From: Curtobacterium sp. MCSS17_007
Lineage (GTDB): Bacteria; Actinomycetota; Actinomycetes; Actinomycetales; Microbacteriaceae
Assembly: GCF_003234175.2 (NCBI RefSeq)
Contig: NZ_CP126257.1
Location: 1,302,001 to 1,366,000 of the forward strand
DNA: 64,000 nt
Direction: 5' to 3'
Below the pieces are notes generated by a model. The model ran no database searches, had not been told where the DNA came from, and saw only the letters and a program-made list of their open reading frames with translations. Both the position numbers and the translations under genes were made by a program. Positions 10,240-21,660 of the stretch are shown piece after piece (within the stretch, counting starts at the first letter, position 1; each line of letters opens with the position of its first letter).

Positions 10240-10245
10240 TAGGCT
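10240..10245 (+). promoter_or_regulatory. dnaE -10 element
   Basis: TAGGCT lies 41 bases before the dnaE GTG; the RBS GGAGG follows at 10278-10282. No clear -35 hexamer is seen. Confidence 0.45.
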
Positions 10246-10286
10246 TGTCCCGCCCCGCAGCAGTCCTCGTCGAAACCGGAGGTCCC

Positions 10287-13820
<3,534 letters not shown>

Positions 13821-13827
13821 GTCCCCG

Positions 13828-14652
13828 ATGTCCACGTCCGGAGCACCGCGGCCGTCGGCCGCGGTGCTCCGGACGTTCGGGGCAGCCGGGCAGCAGCCCG
13901 AACGGCTCCCCGGGGGCCGCGGGACCACGTGGCGCGCCGGATCGGTCGTCCTGCGTCCGCACGGTGACGTGCGGGAGGCGCGGTGGCGGTCGGACGTGCT
14001 CGCCCGCCTCGAGCACACGGATGCGTTCCGCACCCCGCGGCCGGTACCCACGCACGCCGGCGGCTGGACGACGGACGGCTGGGAGGCCTGGACGTGGTGC
14101 GCCGGCGCGACGGCCCCGGACCGCGTCGAGGACGTCATCCGTGTCGGTGCGGCGTTCCACCGTGCGGTGGCGGGGCTCGGACGCCCGGCGTTCCTCGACT
14201 CGGTGGACGACGCGTGGAGCCGGGCCGACCGCGCCGTCTGGGGGACCGGACCGCTGCCGGCTGATCCGACGCTCGACCGGTTGGCCGCCGCGTTCCGCCC
14301 CGTCCGGTCGCCGACGCAGCTGGTGCACCGGGACCTGCTCGGCAACGTGCTGTTCGCACCGGGAGAACCGCCCACTGTGTTCGACTGGGCGCCCTCCTGG
14401 CGGCCGGTCGGGTACGCCGCGGCGATCGCGGCCGTCGATGCCGTCTGCTGGCACGGCGTCGAGGTCGAACGACTCGCGGCACTCGGGGTGGTCGCGGACG
14501 TGCCGGAGTGGTCGCAGGTGCTCGTGCGGGCACTGGCGTTCCGCGTCCTCACCCTGCAGCTGCTCGGCGGGTGGGACCCCGACCGGGCACGGCACCACGG
14601 ACCCGTCGTCGACGCGCTCCTGTCCGGTGCCGCCGGTACGCTGGACGCCTGA
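13828..14652 (+). CDS. aminoglycoside phosphotransferase-like protein (TIGR02569 type)
   Basis: A 274-residue protein resembling the actinobacterial TIGR02569 family, distant relatives of small-molecule kinases. Seen directly are LPGGRGTTWRAGSVVLRP near the N-terminus (nucleotide loop and beta strands), the catalytic-loop pattern LVHRDLLGN (HxDxxxxN, about residues 165-173) and VFDWAPSWRPVGYAAA. The substrate is unknown. The start is uncertain: ATG 13828 lies before a 41-base hairpin, while an in-frame GTG at 13864 sits inside the hairpin's right arm. The gene overlaps hisD by one base. Confidence 0.72.
   Translation: MSTSGAPRPSAAVLRTFGAAGQQPERLPGGRGTTWRAGSVVLRPHGDVREARWRSDVLARLEHTDAFRTPRPVPTHAGGWTTDGWEAWTWCAGATAPDRVEDVIRVGAAFHRAVAGLGRPAFLDSVDDAWSRADRAVWGTGPLPADPTLDRLAAAFRPVRSPTQLVHRDLLGNVLFAPGEPPTVFDWAPSWRPVGYAAAIAAVDAVCWHGVEVERLAALGVVADVPEWSQVLVRALAFRVLTLQLLGGWDPDRARHHGPVVDALLSGAAGTLDA
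13835..13875 (+). terminator. strong hairpin after dnaE, inside the start of the next gene
   Basis: A 19-base perfect stem (13835-13853 with 13857-13875, left arm beginning CGTCCGGAGCACC) with a 3-base loop begins 14 bases after the dnaE stop. It is a natural terminator for dnaE, but it lies within the first codons of the phosphotransferase-like gene as called from ATG 13828. Confidence 0.65.
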
Positions 14653-15962
14653 TGATGCAGCGAATCGACCTCCGCGGCGGCCTGCCCGCCCGTGCCGAAC
14701 TCCTCCGCCTCATGCCGCGCGCCGTCGGTGACGTCTCGCACGCCGTCGACGCGGCCCGCGAGCTCGTGGAGGCGGTCCGGCACCACGGTGCGTCCGCCCT
14801 GCAGGAGCAGGCGGAGCGCTTCGACGGTGGTGCACCCGAGCACGTCCGTGTGCCCGCGGCCGAGATCGCTGCCGCCGTCGCCGGGCTGGCCCCGGAGCTG
14901 CGCGATGCCCTCGACGAGGCGATCCGCCGCGTCCGTGCCGCCAGCGCCGCGCAGGTGCCCGCCGGTTCGGTCACGACCCTGGCGGACGGCGCCCAGGTGC
15001 AGCAGCGGTGGCAGCCGATGCGTCGCGTCGGTCTCTACGTGCCGGGTGGCAAGGCCGTCTACCCGTCGAGTGTCGTCATGAACGTCGTGCCGGCCCAGGT
15101 CGCCGGCGTCGGCTCGATCGCGCTCGTGTCGCCGCCCCAGCGGGACCACGGCGGTCAGGTGCACCCGACGATCCTGGCCGCCGCTGGTCTGCTCGGGATC
15201 GACGAGGTCTACGCGATGGGCGGCGCCGGGGCAGTGGGCGCGCTGGCGTTCGGCGTCGCGGAGATCGGCCTCGAGCCCGTCGACCTCGTGACCGGTCCGG
15301 GGAACAACTTCGTCGCGGCGGCGAAGCGCCTGGTACGCGGTGTCGTCGGCATCGACTCCGAGGCCGGGGCGACCGAGATCCTCGTGATCGCCGACCACAC
15401 GGCCGATCCGGGCTACGTCGCCGCCGACCTCGTGAGCCAGGCCGAGCACGACGAGCAGGCGGGCAGCGTGCTGGTGACCACGTCGGCCGCGTTCGCCGAC
15501 GCGGTCGAGGCCGCGATCCCGGAGCGTGTGGCGGCGCTCGGGACGGCTGCGCGCCTCCAGACCGCGCTCGACGGCCCGCAGTCCGCCGTCGTCCTGGTCG
15601 ACTCGTTGGCCGACGCCGCCACCGTGAGCAACGCGTACGGCCCGGAGCACCTGGAGATCCAGACCGCGGACGACGACGCCGTCCTGGCCGACATCGATGC
15701 GGCCGGTGCGGTGTTCGTCGGGCCGAGCACGCCGGTGAGCCTCGGCGACTACCTCGCCGGGTCGAACCACGTGCTGCCGACCGGCGGTCAGGCGCGGTTC
15801 GGTTCGGGCCTGTCGGCGTCGACGTTCCTGCGTCCCCAGCAGGTCATCCGCTACACGCCGGACGCGCTGGCCCAGGTCGCTCCGCACATCGTGGCCCTCG
15901 CGACCGAGGAGCAGCTCCCCGGGCACGGTGCAGCGGTGACGGAGCGCACGAGCCGCGCCTGA
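14652..15962 (+). CDS. hisD: HisD, histidinol dehydrogenase
   Basis: HisD oxidises L-histidinol to L-histidine in two NAD-dependent steps, the end of histidine synthesis. The 436-residue product shows TGPGNNFVAAAKR, EAGATEILVIADHTADPGYVAAD, SQAEHDEQAGS, the catalytic GPEHLEI and SNHVLPTGG. Small departures from the usual pattern are GGAGAVGALAFG where GGAQA..ALAYG is common, and TGPGNNF for TGPGNxY. The start can be ATG 14652 (overlapping the upstream stop) or the next codon, ATG 14655. No other his gene is nearby. Confidence 0.95.
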   Translation: MMQRIDLRGGLPARAELLRLMPRAVGDVSHAVDAARELVEAVRHHGASALQEQAERFDGGAPEHVRVPAAEIAAAVAGLAPELRDALDEAIRRVRAASAAQVPAGSVTTLADGAQVQQRWQPMRRVGLYVPGGKAVYPSSVVMNVVPAQVAGVGSIALVSPPQRDHGGQVHPTILAAAGLLGIDEVYAMGGAGAVGALAFGVAEIGLEPVDLVTGPGNNFVAAAKRLVRGVVGIDSEAGATEILVIADHTADPGYVAADLVSQAEHDEQAGSVLVTTSAAFADAVEAAIPERVAALGTAARLQTALDGPQSAVVLVDSLADAATVSNAYGPEHLEIQTADDDAVLADIDAAGAVFVGPSTPVSLGDYLAGSNHVLPTGGQARFGSGLSASTFLRPQQVIRYTPDALAQVAPHIVALATEEQLPGHGAAVTERTSRA

Positions 15963-16016
15963 TCGCCGACAGTCCACAGGCGCGTCATCGGGACCCTGAG
16001 GGACGCGTCGAGCCGA

Positions 16017-16022
16017 TAGCCT
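16017..16022 (+). promoter_or_regulatory. nrdR -10 element
   Basis: TAGCCT ends 10 bases before the nrdR ATG. A transcript would have a leader of only a few bases and no ribosome binding site. Confidence 0.45.
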
Positions 16023-16032
16023 GGGGCACGAC

Positions 16033-16533
16033 ATGTTCTGCCCCTTCTGCCGCCACCCGGACTCCCGCGTCGTCGACTCCCGCACGAGCGACGACGGCAC
16101 CTCGATCCGCCGCCGCCGCCAGTGCCCGAACTGCGGGCGTCGGTTCTCGACGACCGAGACCGCTTCGCTGAACGTCGTGAAGCGCAACGGCGTGACCGAA
16201 CCGTTCAGCCGCGACAAGATCGTCTCCGGCGTGCGCAAGGCGTGCCAGGGGCGCCCGGTGACCGACGGCGACCTCGCCGTGCTGGCCCAGCGCGTCGAGG
16301 AGACCGTGCGGTCGTCGGGGTCGAGCCAGATCGACGCCAACGACATCGGCCTCGCGATCCTGCCGCCGCTGCGGGAACTCGACGAGGTCGCGTTCCTGCG
16401 GTTCGCGAGCGTGTACCAGGCGTTCGACACGCTCGAGGACTTCGAGGAGGCGATCGCGCAGCTGCGTCTCGACCACCACGCGGCGCAGGCGTCCGGGGCC
16501 ACCGGCCCGGGCTCGTCCGGCGGTGGCGCATGA
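16033..16533 (+). CDS. nrdR: NrdR, ribonucleotide reductase repressor
   Basis: NrdR represses ribonucleotide reductase genes in response to bound ATP or dATP. The 166-residue product begins [17 protein letters not shown] and has a second cysteine pair in QCPNCGRRF, forming the zinc ribbon (Cys about 3, 6, 31, 34), followed by an ATP-cone from about residue 46 ([16 protein letters not shown]). A basic or Gly/Ser tail ends it. No ribonucleotide reductase gene is present in the window. It overlaps pyrD by four bases, placing deoxynucleotide control in the same transcript as a pyrimidine gene. Confidence 0.97.
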   Translation: MFCPFCRHPDSRVVDSRTSDDGTSIRRRRQCPNCGRRFSTTETASLNVVKRNGVTEPFSRDKIVSGVRKACQGRPVTDGDLAVLAQRVEETVRSSGSSQIDANDIGLAILPPLRELDEVAFLRFASVYQAFDTLEDFEEAIAQLRLDHHAAQASGATGPGSSGGGA

Positions 16534-17606
16534 GCGGGGTCGCCGAGCGCGTCATCCGGAACGGCTACGCGGTCGTCTTCCGGTCGGTCTTCGCCAACAT
16601 GGACCCGGAGCGCGCGCACCACATCGCGTTCGCGGTGATCCGGGTGCTGCCGAAGGTGCCGTTCCTCAGTGGTGCGGTCGAGCGGTACTCGCGTCCGTCC
16701 GCGGCCGATGGCATCACGACGATGGGGATCCACTTCCCCTCGCGGTTCGGGCTCGCGGCCGGGTTCGACAAGGACGCGAAGGGCATCGCCGGACTCGGAC
16801 TGCTCGGGTTCGGCCACGTCGAGGTCGGCACGATCACGGCGCAGGCGCAGCCCGGCAACGAGAAGCCCCGGCTGTTCCGTCTCATCCGCGACAAGGCCCT
16901 CGTCAACCGGATGGGCTTCAACAACCACGGCGCTGCCCGTGCGGCGCGCAGACTGGAACGCGCGCGACGGAACCCCGGCCGGCCCGTCATCGGCGTGAAC
17001 ATCGGCAAGAGCCGGGTGGTCGCGGTCGAGGACGCCGTCGACGACTACCTCGAGTCGACCCGGCTGCTCGCGCCGTTCGCCGACTACCTCGCGGTGAACG
17101 TGAGTTCGCCGAACACGCCGGGCCTGCGCGGACTGCAGGAAGCCGACCAGCTCCGCCCGCTGCTGTCGGCCGTCCACGACGCCGCCGGACGCACGCCCGT
17201 GCTGGTGAAGATCGCGCCGGACCTGACGGACGAGCAGATCGACGCGATCGCCGGGCTCGCGGTCGACCTAGGGCTCGACGGCATCATCGCGAACAACACC
17301 ACCATCGCCCGCACCGGGCTCCGGACGCCCGCCGCCGAGGTCGAGGCGATGGGCGCCGGCGGCCTCTCCGGAGCGCCGCTCGCTGCCCGGTCGCTCGAGG
17401 TCCTGCGCCGCGTCCGGGCTGCTGTGCCCGCCGACTTCTGCGTCATCGCGGTCGGCGGCGTCACGAGCGAGCAGGACGTGCAGGACCGCATCGACGCCGG
17501 TGCGACGCTGGTGCAGGGCTACACGGCGTTCCTCTACGAGGGGCCGACCTGGGCGACGCGGATCAACCGGCTGCGGCGACGCCGCTTGCGGCGCGCAGCA
17601 CGCTAG
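16530..17606 (+). CDS. pyrD: quinone-dependent dihydroorotate dehydrogenase
   Basis: PyrD oxidises dihydroorotate to orotate in pyrimidine synthesis, passing electrons to membrane quinone. The 358-residue product has the class 2 features: an N-terminal membrane-docking helix region (about 1-45), [44 protein letters not shown], and the catalytic-serine motif [13 protein letters not shown] (from about residue 189). The ATG at 16530 forms an ATGA overlap with nrdR. The C-terminus ends in an Arg-rich tail. Confidence 0.96.
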   Translation: MSGVAERVIRNGYAVVFRSVFANMDPERAHHIAFAVIRVLPKVPFLSGAVERYSRPSAADGITTMGIHFPSRFGLAAGFDKDAKGIAGLGLLGFGHVEVGTITAQAQPGNEKPRLFRLIRDKALVNRMGFNNHGAARAARRLERARRNPGRPVIGVNIGKSRVVAVEDAVDDYLESTRLLAPFADYLAVNVSSPNTPGLRGLQEADQLRPLLSAVHDAAGRTPVLVKIAPDLTDEQIDAIAGLAVDLGLDGIIANNTTIARTGLRTPAAEVEAMGAGGLSGAPLAARSLEVLRRVRAAVPADFCVIAVGGVTSEQDVQDRIDAGATLVQGYTAFLYEGPTWATRINRLRRRRLRRAAR

Positions 17607-17781
17607 CGCCCTCGACGCCCAGCACGCACGTCCGGCACCAGCGCCCGAGGTTCCGGAACTGCGGCACGTCGAGGAGCGACAGCGCCGGACCTGCGACCTC
17701 GGCGCTCCGCCCGCGGCGAGTCGGGGAACCTCGGTGCGATCGGACAGCGCGTCGTGGTGCCACGGGATCCGGGAACGACGA

Positions 17782-17810
17782 AGCGCCGCCCGGCTCGGCC
17801 GGACGGCGCT
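17782..17810. terminator. bidirectional terminator between pyrD and DUF3043 gene
   Basis: AGCGCCG and CGGCGCT flank an inner stem CCGGC/GCCGG with a TCG loop and one mismatch. It lies between convergent genes and probably serves both. Confidence 0.6.
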
Positions 17811-17823
17811 CGTGACGTGGTGC

Positions 17824-18399
17824 CTACAGCGAGGGGTACTGCCCGCGACGGACCTGGGGCTTCGGCAGGCGCAGGAAGCGCAGCTGCCACGCCCGGGTGA
17901 GGATGTAGAGGAACGTGCCGCGCTGCATCTCGCCGAACTTCGCGGTCAGCTTCTTGCGGAGCGACAGCCAGAGCACGATGCAGTCGAGCACGAACAGGGC
18001 CACGAACGCCCAGACGAGCAGCAGCGAGTACGACGCCAGCACGGTCTGCGCTGCGGCGAACCCGACGATGAGGAACAGCACGAGCACGGGCATCATGACC
18101 TCGCCCACGTTCCAGCGCGCGTCGATCCAGTCGCGCACGAACTTCCGCTGCTCGCCCTTGTCCTTGGCGGGCAGGTAGCGCTCCTCGCCGTTGGCCATGC
18201 CCACGCGGGCCTTCTCGCGCTCGGTGTTGAGACGCGCGCGGGCGGCCTTCTTGTCCTGCGGGCTGTTGCCGACGAGCGGGCGACGGTTGGCGGCCTCGCG
18301 CTCACGACGGCTCGGCGTCGGCCGGCCCTTGCCCGACTCGAGGAGCTCGTCCTCGGACGGGTTGACGGTCGTGTTGGTCTTGGGGGCTGCCTTCGCCAC
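17824..18399 (-). CDS. DUF3043 membrane protein
   Basis: A 191-residue protein of the actinobacterial DUF3043 family; function unknown. The N-terminal half is charged and cytoplasmic (KGRPTPSRREREAANRRPL is a family hallmark). RDWIDARWNVGEVMMP precedes two hydrophobic segments (about residues 105-125 and 128-148). A basic tail ends RRGQYPSL. The GTG start at 18399 has AGGAA upstream. It is divergent from the M20 peptidase gene, sharing a 51-base promoter gap, and convergent with pyrD. The neighbourhood resembles other Microbacteriaceae. Confidence 0.85.
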   Translation of the reverse strand: MAKAAPKTNTTVNPSEDELLESGKGRPTPSRREREAANRRPLVGNSPQDKKAARARLNTEREKARVGMANGEERYLPAKDKGEQRKFVRDWIDARWNVGEVMMPVLVLFLIVGFAAAQTVLASYSLLLVWAFVALFVLDCIVLWLSLRKKLTAKFGEMQRGTFLYILTRAWQLRFLRLPKPQVRRGQYPSL

Positions 18400-18450
18400 G
18401 GTGCGTTCCTGACTGCGGTTGCGTGCTGGATCTCCTCTAGATTACGGGAC
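18400..18450. promoter_or_regulatory. divergent promoters for DUF3043 and M20 peptidase genes
   Basis: TAGATT (18438-18443) is a -10 candidate reading right, seven bases before the peptidase ATG. On the other strand TAATCT overlaps the same bases and would serve the DUF3043 gene with a leader of about 30 bases. Two opposed -10 elements therefore share the sequence TAGATTA. Confidence 0.5.
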
Positions 18451-19896
18451 ATGACCGACACCGACCAGCACAGCCCCGCGACCGACCCCGCGCTCCTCGA
18501 CGCCCTCCGCGAACACGTGCAGGGAGGGCTGCCGACGACGATCGCCGACCTCTCCGCGCTGGTCCGACTGCCGTCGGTGTCGTGGTCGGCGTTCGACCCG
18601 GCGCACGTGCAGGCGAGCGCCGAGGCGGTCGCGGACCTGGCGCGCTCCACGGGGGTGTTCGCTGACGACGCCGTCCGCATCGTCCGCTCCGCGGTCGAGG
18701 GGGAGACCGCAGGCGCGCAGGAAGCGGGTCGCGAGCTCGGCCAGCCCGCGGTCCTCGCCGTGCGCCCCGCGCGCAACGGGAAGCCGACCGTGATGCTCTA
18801 CGCGCACCACGACGTGCAGCCACAGGGCGACGACGGACTGTGGGAGACCCCGCCCTTCGAGCCGACGCTCCGCGGTGACCGCCTGTACGGCCGGGGCGCT
18901 TCGGACGACAAGGCCGGCGTGATGACGCACATCGCCGCGCTCCGCGCGCTGCACGCACGGTTCGGCGACGACCTCGACCTCGGCGTCGTGCTCTTCGTCG
19001 AGGGCGAGGAGGAGTTCGGCTCCCGCTCGTTCCGTACCTTCCTGCGCGAGCAGGAGGAGCACCTGGCCGCGGACGTCATCGTCGTGGCCGACAGCGACAA
19101 CTGGTCGGTCGACGTCCCCTCGATCACCGTCTCGCTCCGGGGCAACGTGACGTTCCGCGCGACGCTGACGACGCTCGAGCACGCGAGCCACAGCGGCATG
19201 TTCGGCGGCGCGGCCCCGGACGCGATGATCCCGATGGTGCGTCTCCTCGCCTCGCTGCACGACGACGCCGGTTCGGTCGCCGTCGAGGGACTCACCGCGT
19301 ACGACGCCGAGGTCCCCGAGCGCTCCGAGGCCGAGCTCGTCGTCGACGCGGCCCTGCTCCCGGGTGTGCAGCCGGTGGGGACCGGACCGGTCCTGTCGCG
19401 CATGTGGTTCCAGCCGTCGATCACGGTGACCGGCATGGACGTGCCGAGCGTCGCGAACGCGTCGAACACGCTGCTGCCCACGGTGGCCGCCCGCGTGTCC
19501 GTCCGCGTCGCCCCCGGCCAGTCGGCCACCGACGCGTACGCCGCCGTCGAGCGGCACCTCCGCGCGCACGTGCCGTTCGGCGCGCAGCTCGAGATCACCG
19601 AGGTCGACACCGGTGACGGGTTCCTCGTGGACACCGCCGGCTGGGCCGTGCAGGAGGCCCGTACCGCCATGCACGAGGGCTGGGGCAACCCCGCGGTCGA
19701 GCAGGGCATCGGCGGGTCGATCCCGTTCGTCTCGGACCTGGCCGCCCAGTTCCCGGAGGCGCAGATCCTGGTGACGGGTGTCGAGGATCCCGACACCCGG
19801 GCGCACAGCCCGAACGAGTCGCAGCACCTCGGCGTGCTGCACCGCGCGATCGTGTCCGAGGCGATCCTGCTCGCGCGCCTCGCGACGCGCGCCTGA
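18451..19896 (+). CDS. M20 family metallopeptidase (dipeptidase-like)
   Basis: A 481-residue zinc peptidase of the M20/ArgE/DapE/CPG2 class, probably acting on dipeptides or acylated amino acids in the cytoplasm. Metal-ligand motifs are HHDVQP (about residue 119), GRGASDDKAG (about 150) and EGEEEFGS (about 183, catalytic Glu), followed by the dimerisation domain with LRGNVTFRATLTTLEHASHSGMFGG. No signal peptide is seen. The ATG at 18451 is chosen because the family N-terminus (LREHVQGGLPTTIADLSALVRLPSVS) begins here; a TAGATT hexamer seven bases upstream suggests leaderless translation. The substrate cannot be deduced. Confidence 0.9.
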   Translation: MTDTDQHSPATDPALLDALREHVQGGLPTTIADLSALVRLPSVSWSAFDPAHVQASAEAVADLARSTGVFADDAVRIVRSAVEGETAGAQEAGRELGQPAVLAVRPARNGKPTVMLYAHHDVQPQGDDGLWETPPFEPTLRGDRLYGRGASDDKAGVMTHIAALRALHARFGDDLDLGVVLFVEGEEEFGSRSFRTFLREQEEHLAADVIVVADSDNWSVDVPSITVSLRGNVTFRATLTTLEHASHSGMFGGAAPDAMIPMVRLLASLHDDAGSVAVEGLTAYDAEVPERSEAELVVDAALLPGVQPVGTGPVLSRMWFQPSITVTGMDVPSVANASNTLLPTVAARVSVRVAPGQSATDAYAAVERHLRAHVPFGAQLEITEVDTGDGFLVDTAGWAVQEARTAMHEGWGNPAVEQGIGGSIPFVSDLAAQFPEAQILVTGVEDPDTRAHSPNESQHLGVLHRAIVSEAILLARLATRA

Positions 19897-19933
19897 CGCA
19901 GGGAGCCCGCTCCGCGACGGACGCGGGGAGCAC

Positions 19934-19977
19934 CGGACGGGAGGCCCGTGGCGACGCCGCCACGGGCCTCCCGTCCG
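19934..19977 (+). terminator. hairpin of the GGACGGGAGGC family after the peptidase gene
   Basis: A perfect 20-base stem (19934-19953 with 19958-19977; left arm CGGACGGGAGGCCCGTGGCG) with a 4-base loop lies 37 bases after the M20 peptidase stop. It has no T-tract. The arm core matches the hairpins at 9989 and 25421. Confidence 0.75.
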
Positions 19978-20029
19978 AGGTCCGGTCCCGACCTGTGGAC
20001 GGACGACCCGACCTGTCGGCTCCCGTGCT

Positions 20030-20035
20030 TACAAT
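20030..20035 (+). promoter_or_regulatory. erpA -10 element
   Basis: TACAAT lies 45 bases before the erpA ATG and is the closest match to a consensus -10 in the window. The RBS GGAGGGAG follows at 20065-20072. Confidence 0.55.
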
Positions 20036-20080
20036 CGACCCAGGCGCGGTGACCGACACCGCCCGGAGGGAGACGCGCGG

Positions 20081-20455
20081 ATGAGCGACACCATCATCGA
20101 CAACGCACCGGCGACGGACGCACGCGCGCACGGCGTCGCGCTCAGCGACGCGGCGGCGGCGAAGGTGGCGAGCCTCCTCGAGCAGGAGGGCCGCGACGAC
20201 CTCCGTCTGCGCCTCGCCGTCCAGCCCGGCGGCTGCTCGGGCCTGATCTACCAGCTCTACTTCGACGAGCGCCTGCTCGACGGCGACGCGACGGCCGAGT
20301 TCGGCAGCGGGGTCGAGGTCGTCGTCGACAAGATGAGCGTCCCGTACCTCGACGGCGCGACCATCGACTTCGAGGACACGATCCAGAAGCAGGGCTTCAC
20401 CATCGACAACCCCAACGCGCAGGGCAGCTGCGCGTGCGGCGACAGCTTCCACTGA
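20081..20455 (+). CDS. erpA: ErpA/HesB-type iron-sulfur cluster insertion protein
   Basis: A 124-residue A-type carrier that delivers Fe-S clusters to apoproteins. The three conserved cysteines are present: one in QPGGCSGLIYQLYFDE (about residue 52) and two in GSCACGDSFH at the C-terminus. The ATG at 20081 is eight bases after GGAGGGAG. It sits between the peptidase and the ctaCDF oxidase genes, an order often seen in actinobacteria. ErpA and SufA cannot be separated on motifs alone. Confidence 0.92.
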   Translation: MSDTIIDNAPATDARAHGVALSDAAAAKVASLLEQEGRDDLRLRLAVQPGGCSGLIYQLYFDERLLDGDATAEFGSGVEVVVDKMSVPYLDGATIDFEDTIQKQGFTIDNPNAQGSCACGDSFH

Positions 20456-20494
20456 CGCCCCGGCGGCGTCCTGTCCGCCGACCGAACCGACACG

Positions 20495-20531
20495 CGAGCG
20501 GGGAGCGACCGATCTGGCCGCTCCCCGCTCG
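20495..20531 (+). terminator. terminator after erpA
   Basis: A 13-base perfect stem (CGAGCGGGGAGCG / CGCTCCCCGCTCG) with an 11-base loop, 40 bases after the erpA stop. It separates erpA from the oxidase operon. Confidence 0.75.
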
Positions 20532-20642
20532 TCGTTCGTGGCGGTGTCCACGCCCGCCGCGACCGGGGGAAAGCGCCGTCCGGGAGCTGCGGATCGCGGC
20601 CGCGCCCGTGTCGGGTGTGCGCGAGACGTCACCAGCTGCGAG

Positions 20643-20648
20643 TAAGCT
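20643..20648 (+). promoter_or_regulatory. ctaC -10 element
   Basis: TAAGCT in an AT-richer patch lies 98 bases before the ctaC start. The resulting leader of about 90 bases contains a possible short frame at 20682-20744. Confidence 0.45.
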
Positions 20649-20681
20649 AGGAGTGTTCCAACCAAGCTGGGAGCGAGCATC

Positions 20682-20744
20682 GTGCGGCCTCTGTGCCAGT
20701 CACATCCGCGCCGCCGACCCCCCGCAACGTCTTCCGAGAGGTAA
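20682..20744 (+). CDS. possible 20-residue leader peptide before ctaC
   Basis: A GTG eight bases after GGGAG opens a 20-codon frame that ends in TAA two bases before the ctaC GTG. The peptide has one Cys and a run PRRRPP. The frame carries the ctaC ribosome binding site (GAGAGG) inside it, so its translation could affect ctaC initiation. Short frames arise by chance in GC-rich DNA, so this is tentative. Confidence 0.3.
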   Translation: MRPLCQSHPRRRPPATSSER

Positions 20745-20746
20745 CA

Positions 20747-21649
20747 GTGCGTTCGAATCGCCGTATACGTTGGGCGGCCGTCCCGGTGGCCGTCGGTCTG
20801 GTCATCGCACTGGCTGGCTGCACGCAGCAGCAGATGAACGGATGGCTCCCGGGCACCGAGGAGACGAAGGACGTCACGAACCACACGAGCCGCATCGTCG
20901 GCCTGTGGACCACCAGCTGGATCGTGCTCCTGGCCGTCGGCCTCATCGTGTGGGGCCTCGTCATCTGGGCCGCCATCGTCTACCGCCGTCGCAAGGGCCA
21001 GACCGGCCTGCCGGTGCAGATGCGGTACAACATGCCGCTCGAGATCTTCTACACGATCGTGCCGCTGATCCTGGTGCTCGGCTTCTTCGCCTTCACCGCG
21101 AAGGACCAGTCGGCGATCGAGCAGCCCTTCGACGACCCGGACGCGACGATCCACGTCTACGGCAAGCGCTGGGCCTGGGACTTCAACTACATCGACAAGG
21201 ACAACCCGCAGGAGAGCGTCTACTACCAGGGCATCCAGGCCCAGGAAGAGGAGAACGGCAAGGGCTCGATCGACGAGTCGCAGCTCCCCACGCTCTACCT
21301 GCCGGTCGGCAAGAAGGTCGAGATCGAGCTCTCGTCGCGCGACGTCGACCACTCCTTCTGGGTCATCGACTTCCTCTACAAGAAGGACATGCTCCCGGGC
21401 AAGACCAACTACGAGTACTTCATCCCGCAGAAGGAGGGCACGTACCAGGGCAAGTGTGCCGAGCTCTGCGGTGAGTACCACTCGCTGATGCTCTTCCAGG
21501 TCAAGGTCGTGTCCGAGTCCGAGTACCAGCAGTACCTCGACACGCTGCGCGAGCAGGGCAAGGTCGGTCTGCTCGGCAACGAGTACGACACCAACACGAA
21601 CGAACCGAACAACCAGGCGCCGGTCGAGGCGTCGAGCGAGAACAAGTAG
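20747..21649 (+). CDS. ctaC: cytochrome c oxidase subunit II
   Basis: Subunit II of the aa3 oxidase, carrying the CuA electron-entry site. The 300-residue product has a lipoprotein signal (LVIALAGC, lipid Cys about residue 25), two transmembrane helices (about 50-80 and 95-115), WAWDFNY and the complete CuA motif [12 protein letters not shown] (from about residue 237) with an upstream His in [10 protein letters not shown]. The CuA ligands indicate electron entry from cytochrome c, not quinol. GTG 20747 follows GAGAGG. In many actinobacteria ctaE and qcrCAB form a separate locus; they are not in this window. Confidence 0.96.
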   Translation: MRSNRRIRWAAVPVAVGLVIALAGCTQQQMNGWLPGTEETKDVTNHTSRIVGLWTTSWIVLLAVGLIVWGLVIWAAIVYRRRKGQTGLPVQMRYNMPLEIFYTIVPLILVLGFFAFTAKDQSAIEQPFDDPDATIHVYGKRWAWDFNYIDKDNPQESVYYQGIQAQEEENGKGSIDESQLPTLYLPVGKKVEIELSSRDVDHSFWVIDFLYKKDMLPGKTNYEYFIPQKEGTYQGKCAELCGEYHSLMLFQVKVVSESEYQQYLDTLREQGKVGLLGNEYDTNTNEPNNQAPVEASSENK

Positions 21650-21660
21650 GGGCTCGTCAG

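Larger units (their letters stand above)
9739..10286 (+). other. 548-base intergenic region before dnaE
   Basis: No gene is supported in this gap. The frames open through it have no family-like sequence and are extensions of neighbours or shadows. It starts with a run of GGCTCG-like and GCCTGCC-like direct repeats at 9775-9835. It then holds three copies of a 16-base element (9874-9953), a 12-base-stem hairpin (9989-10028), and the dnaE promoter hexamer and RBS at its end. It is by far the longest gene-free stretch in the window. Confidence 0.7.

Noticed and set aside
8730..10286. A possible 519-residue N-terminal extension of DnaE
   Set aside because: The upstream part covers lspA and the pseudouridine synthase gene in another frame and has no polymerase similarity. 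The PHP domain starts right after GTG 10287 with an RBS.
20049..20084. An 11-codon frame ending in an ATGA overlap with erpA
   Set aside because: erpA has its own strong RBS (GGAGGGAG) at the right distance and the small frame has no RBS, so chance is the simplest explanation.
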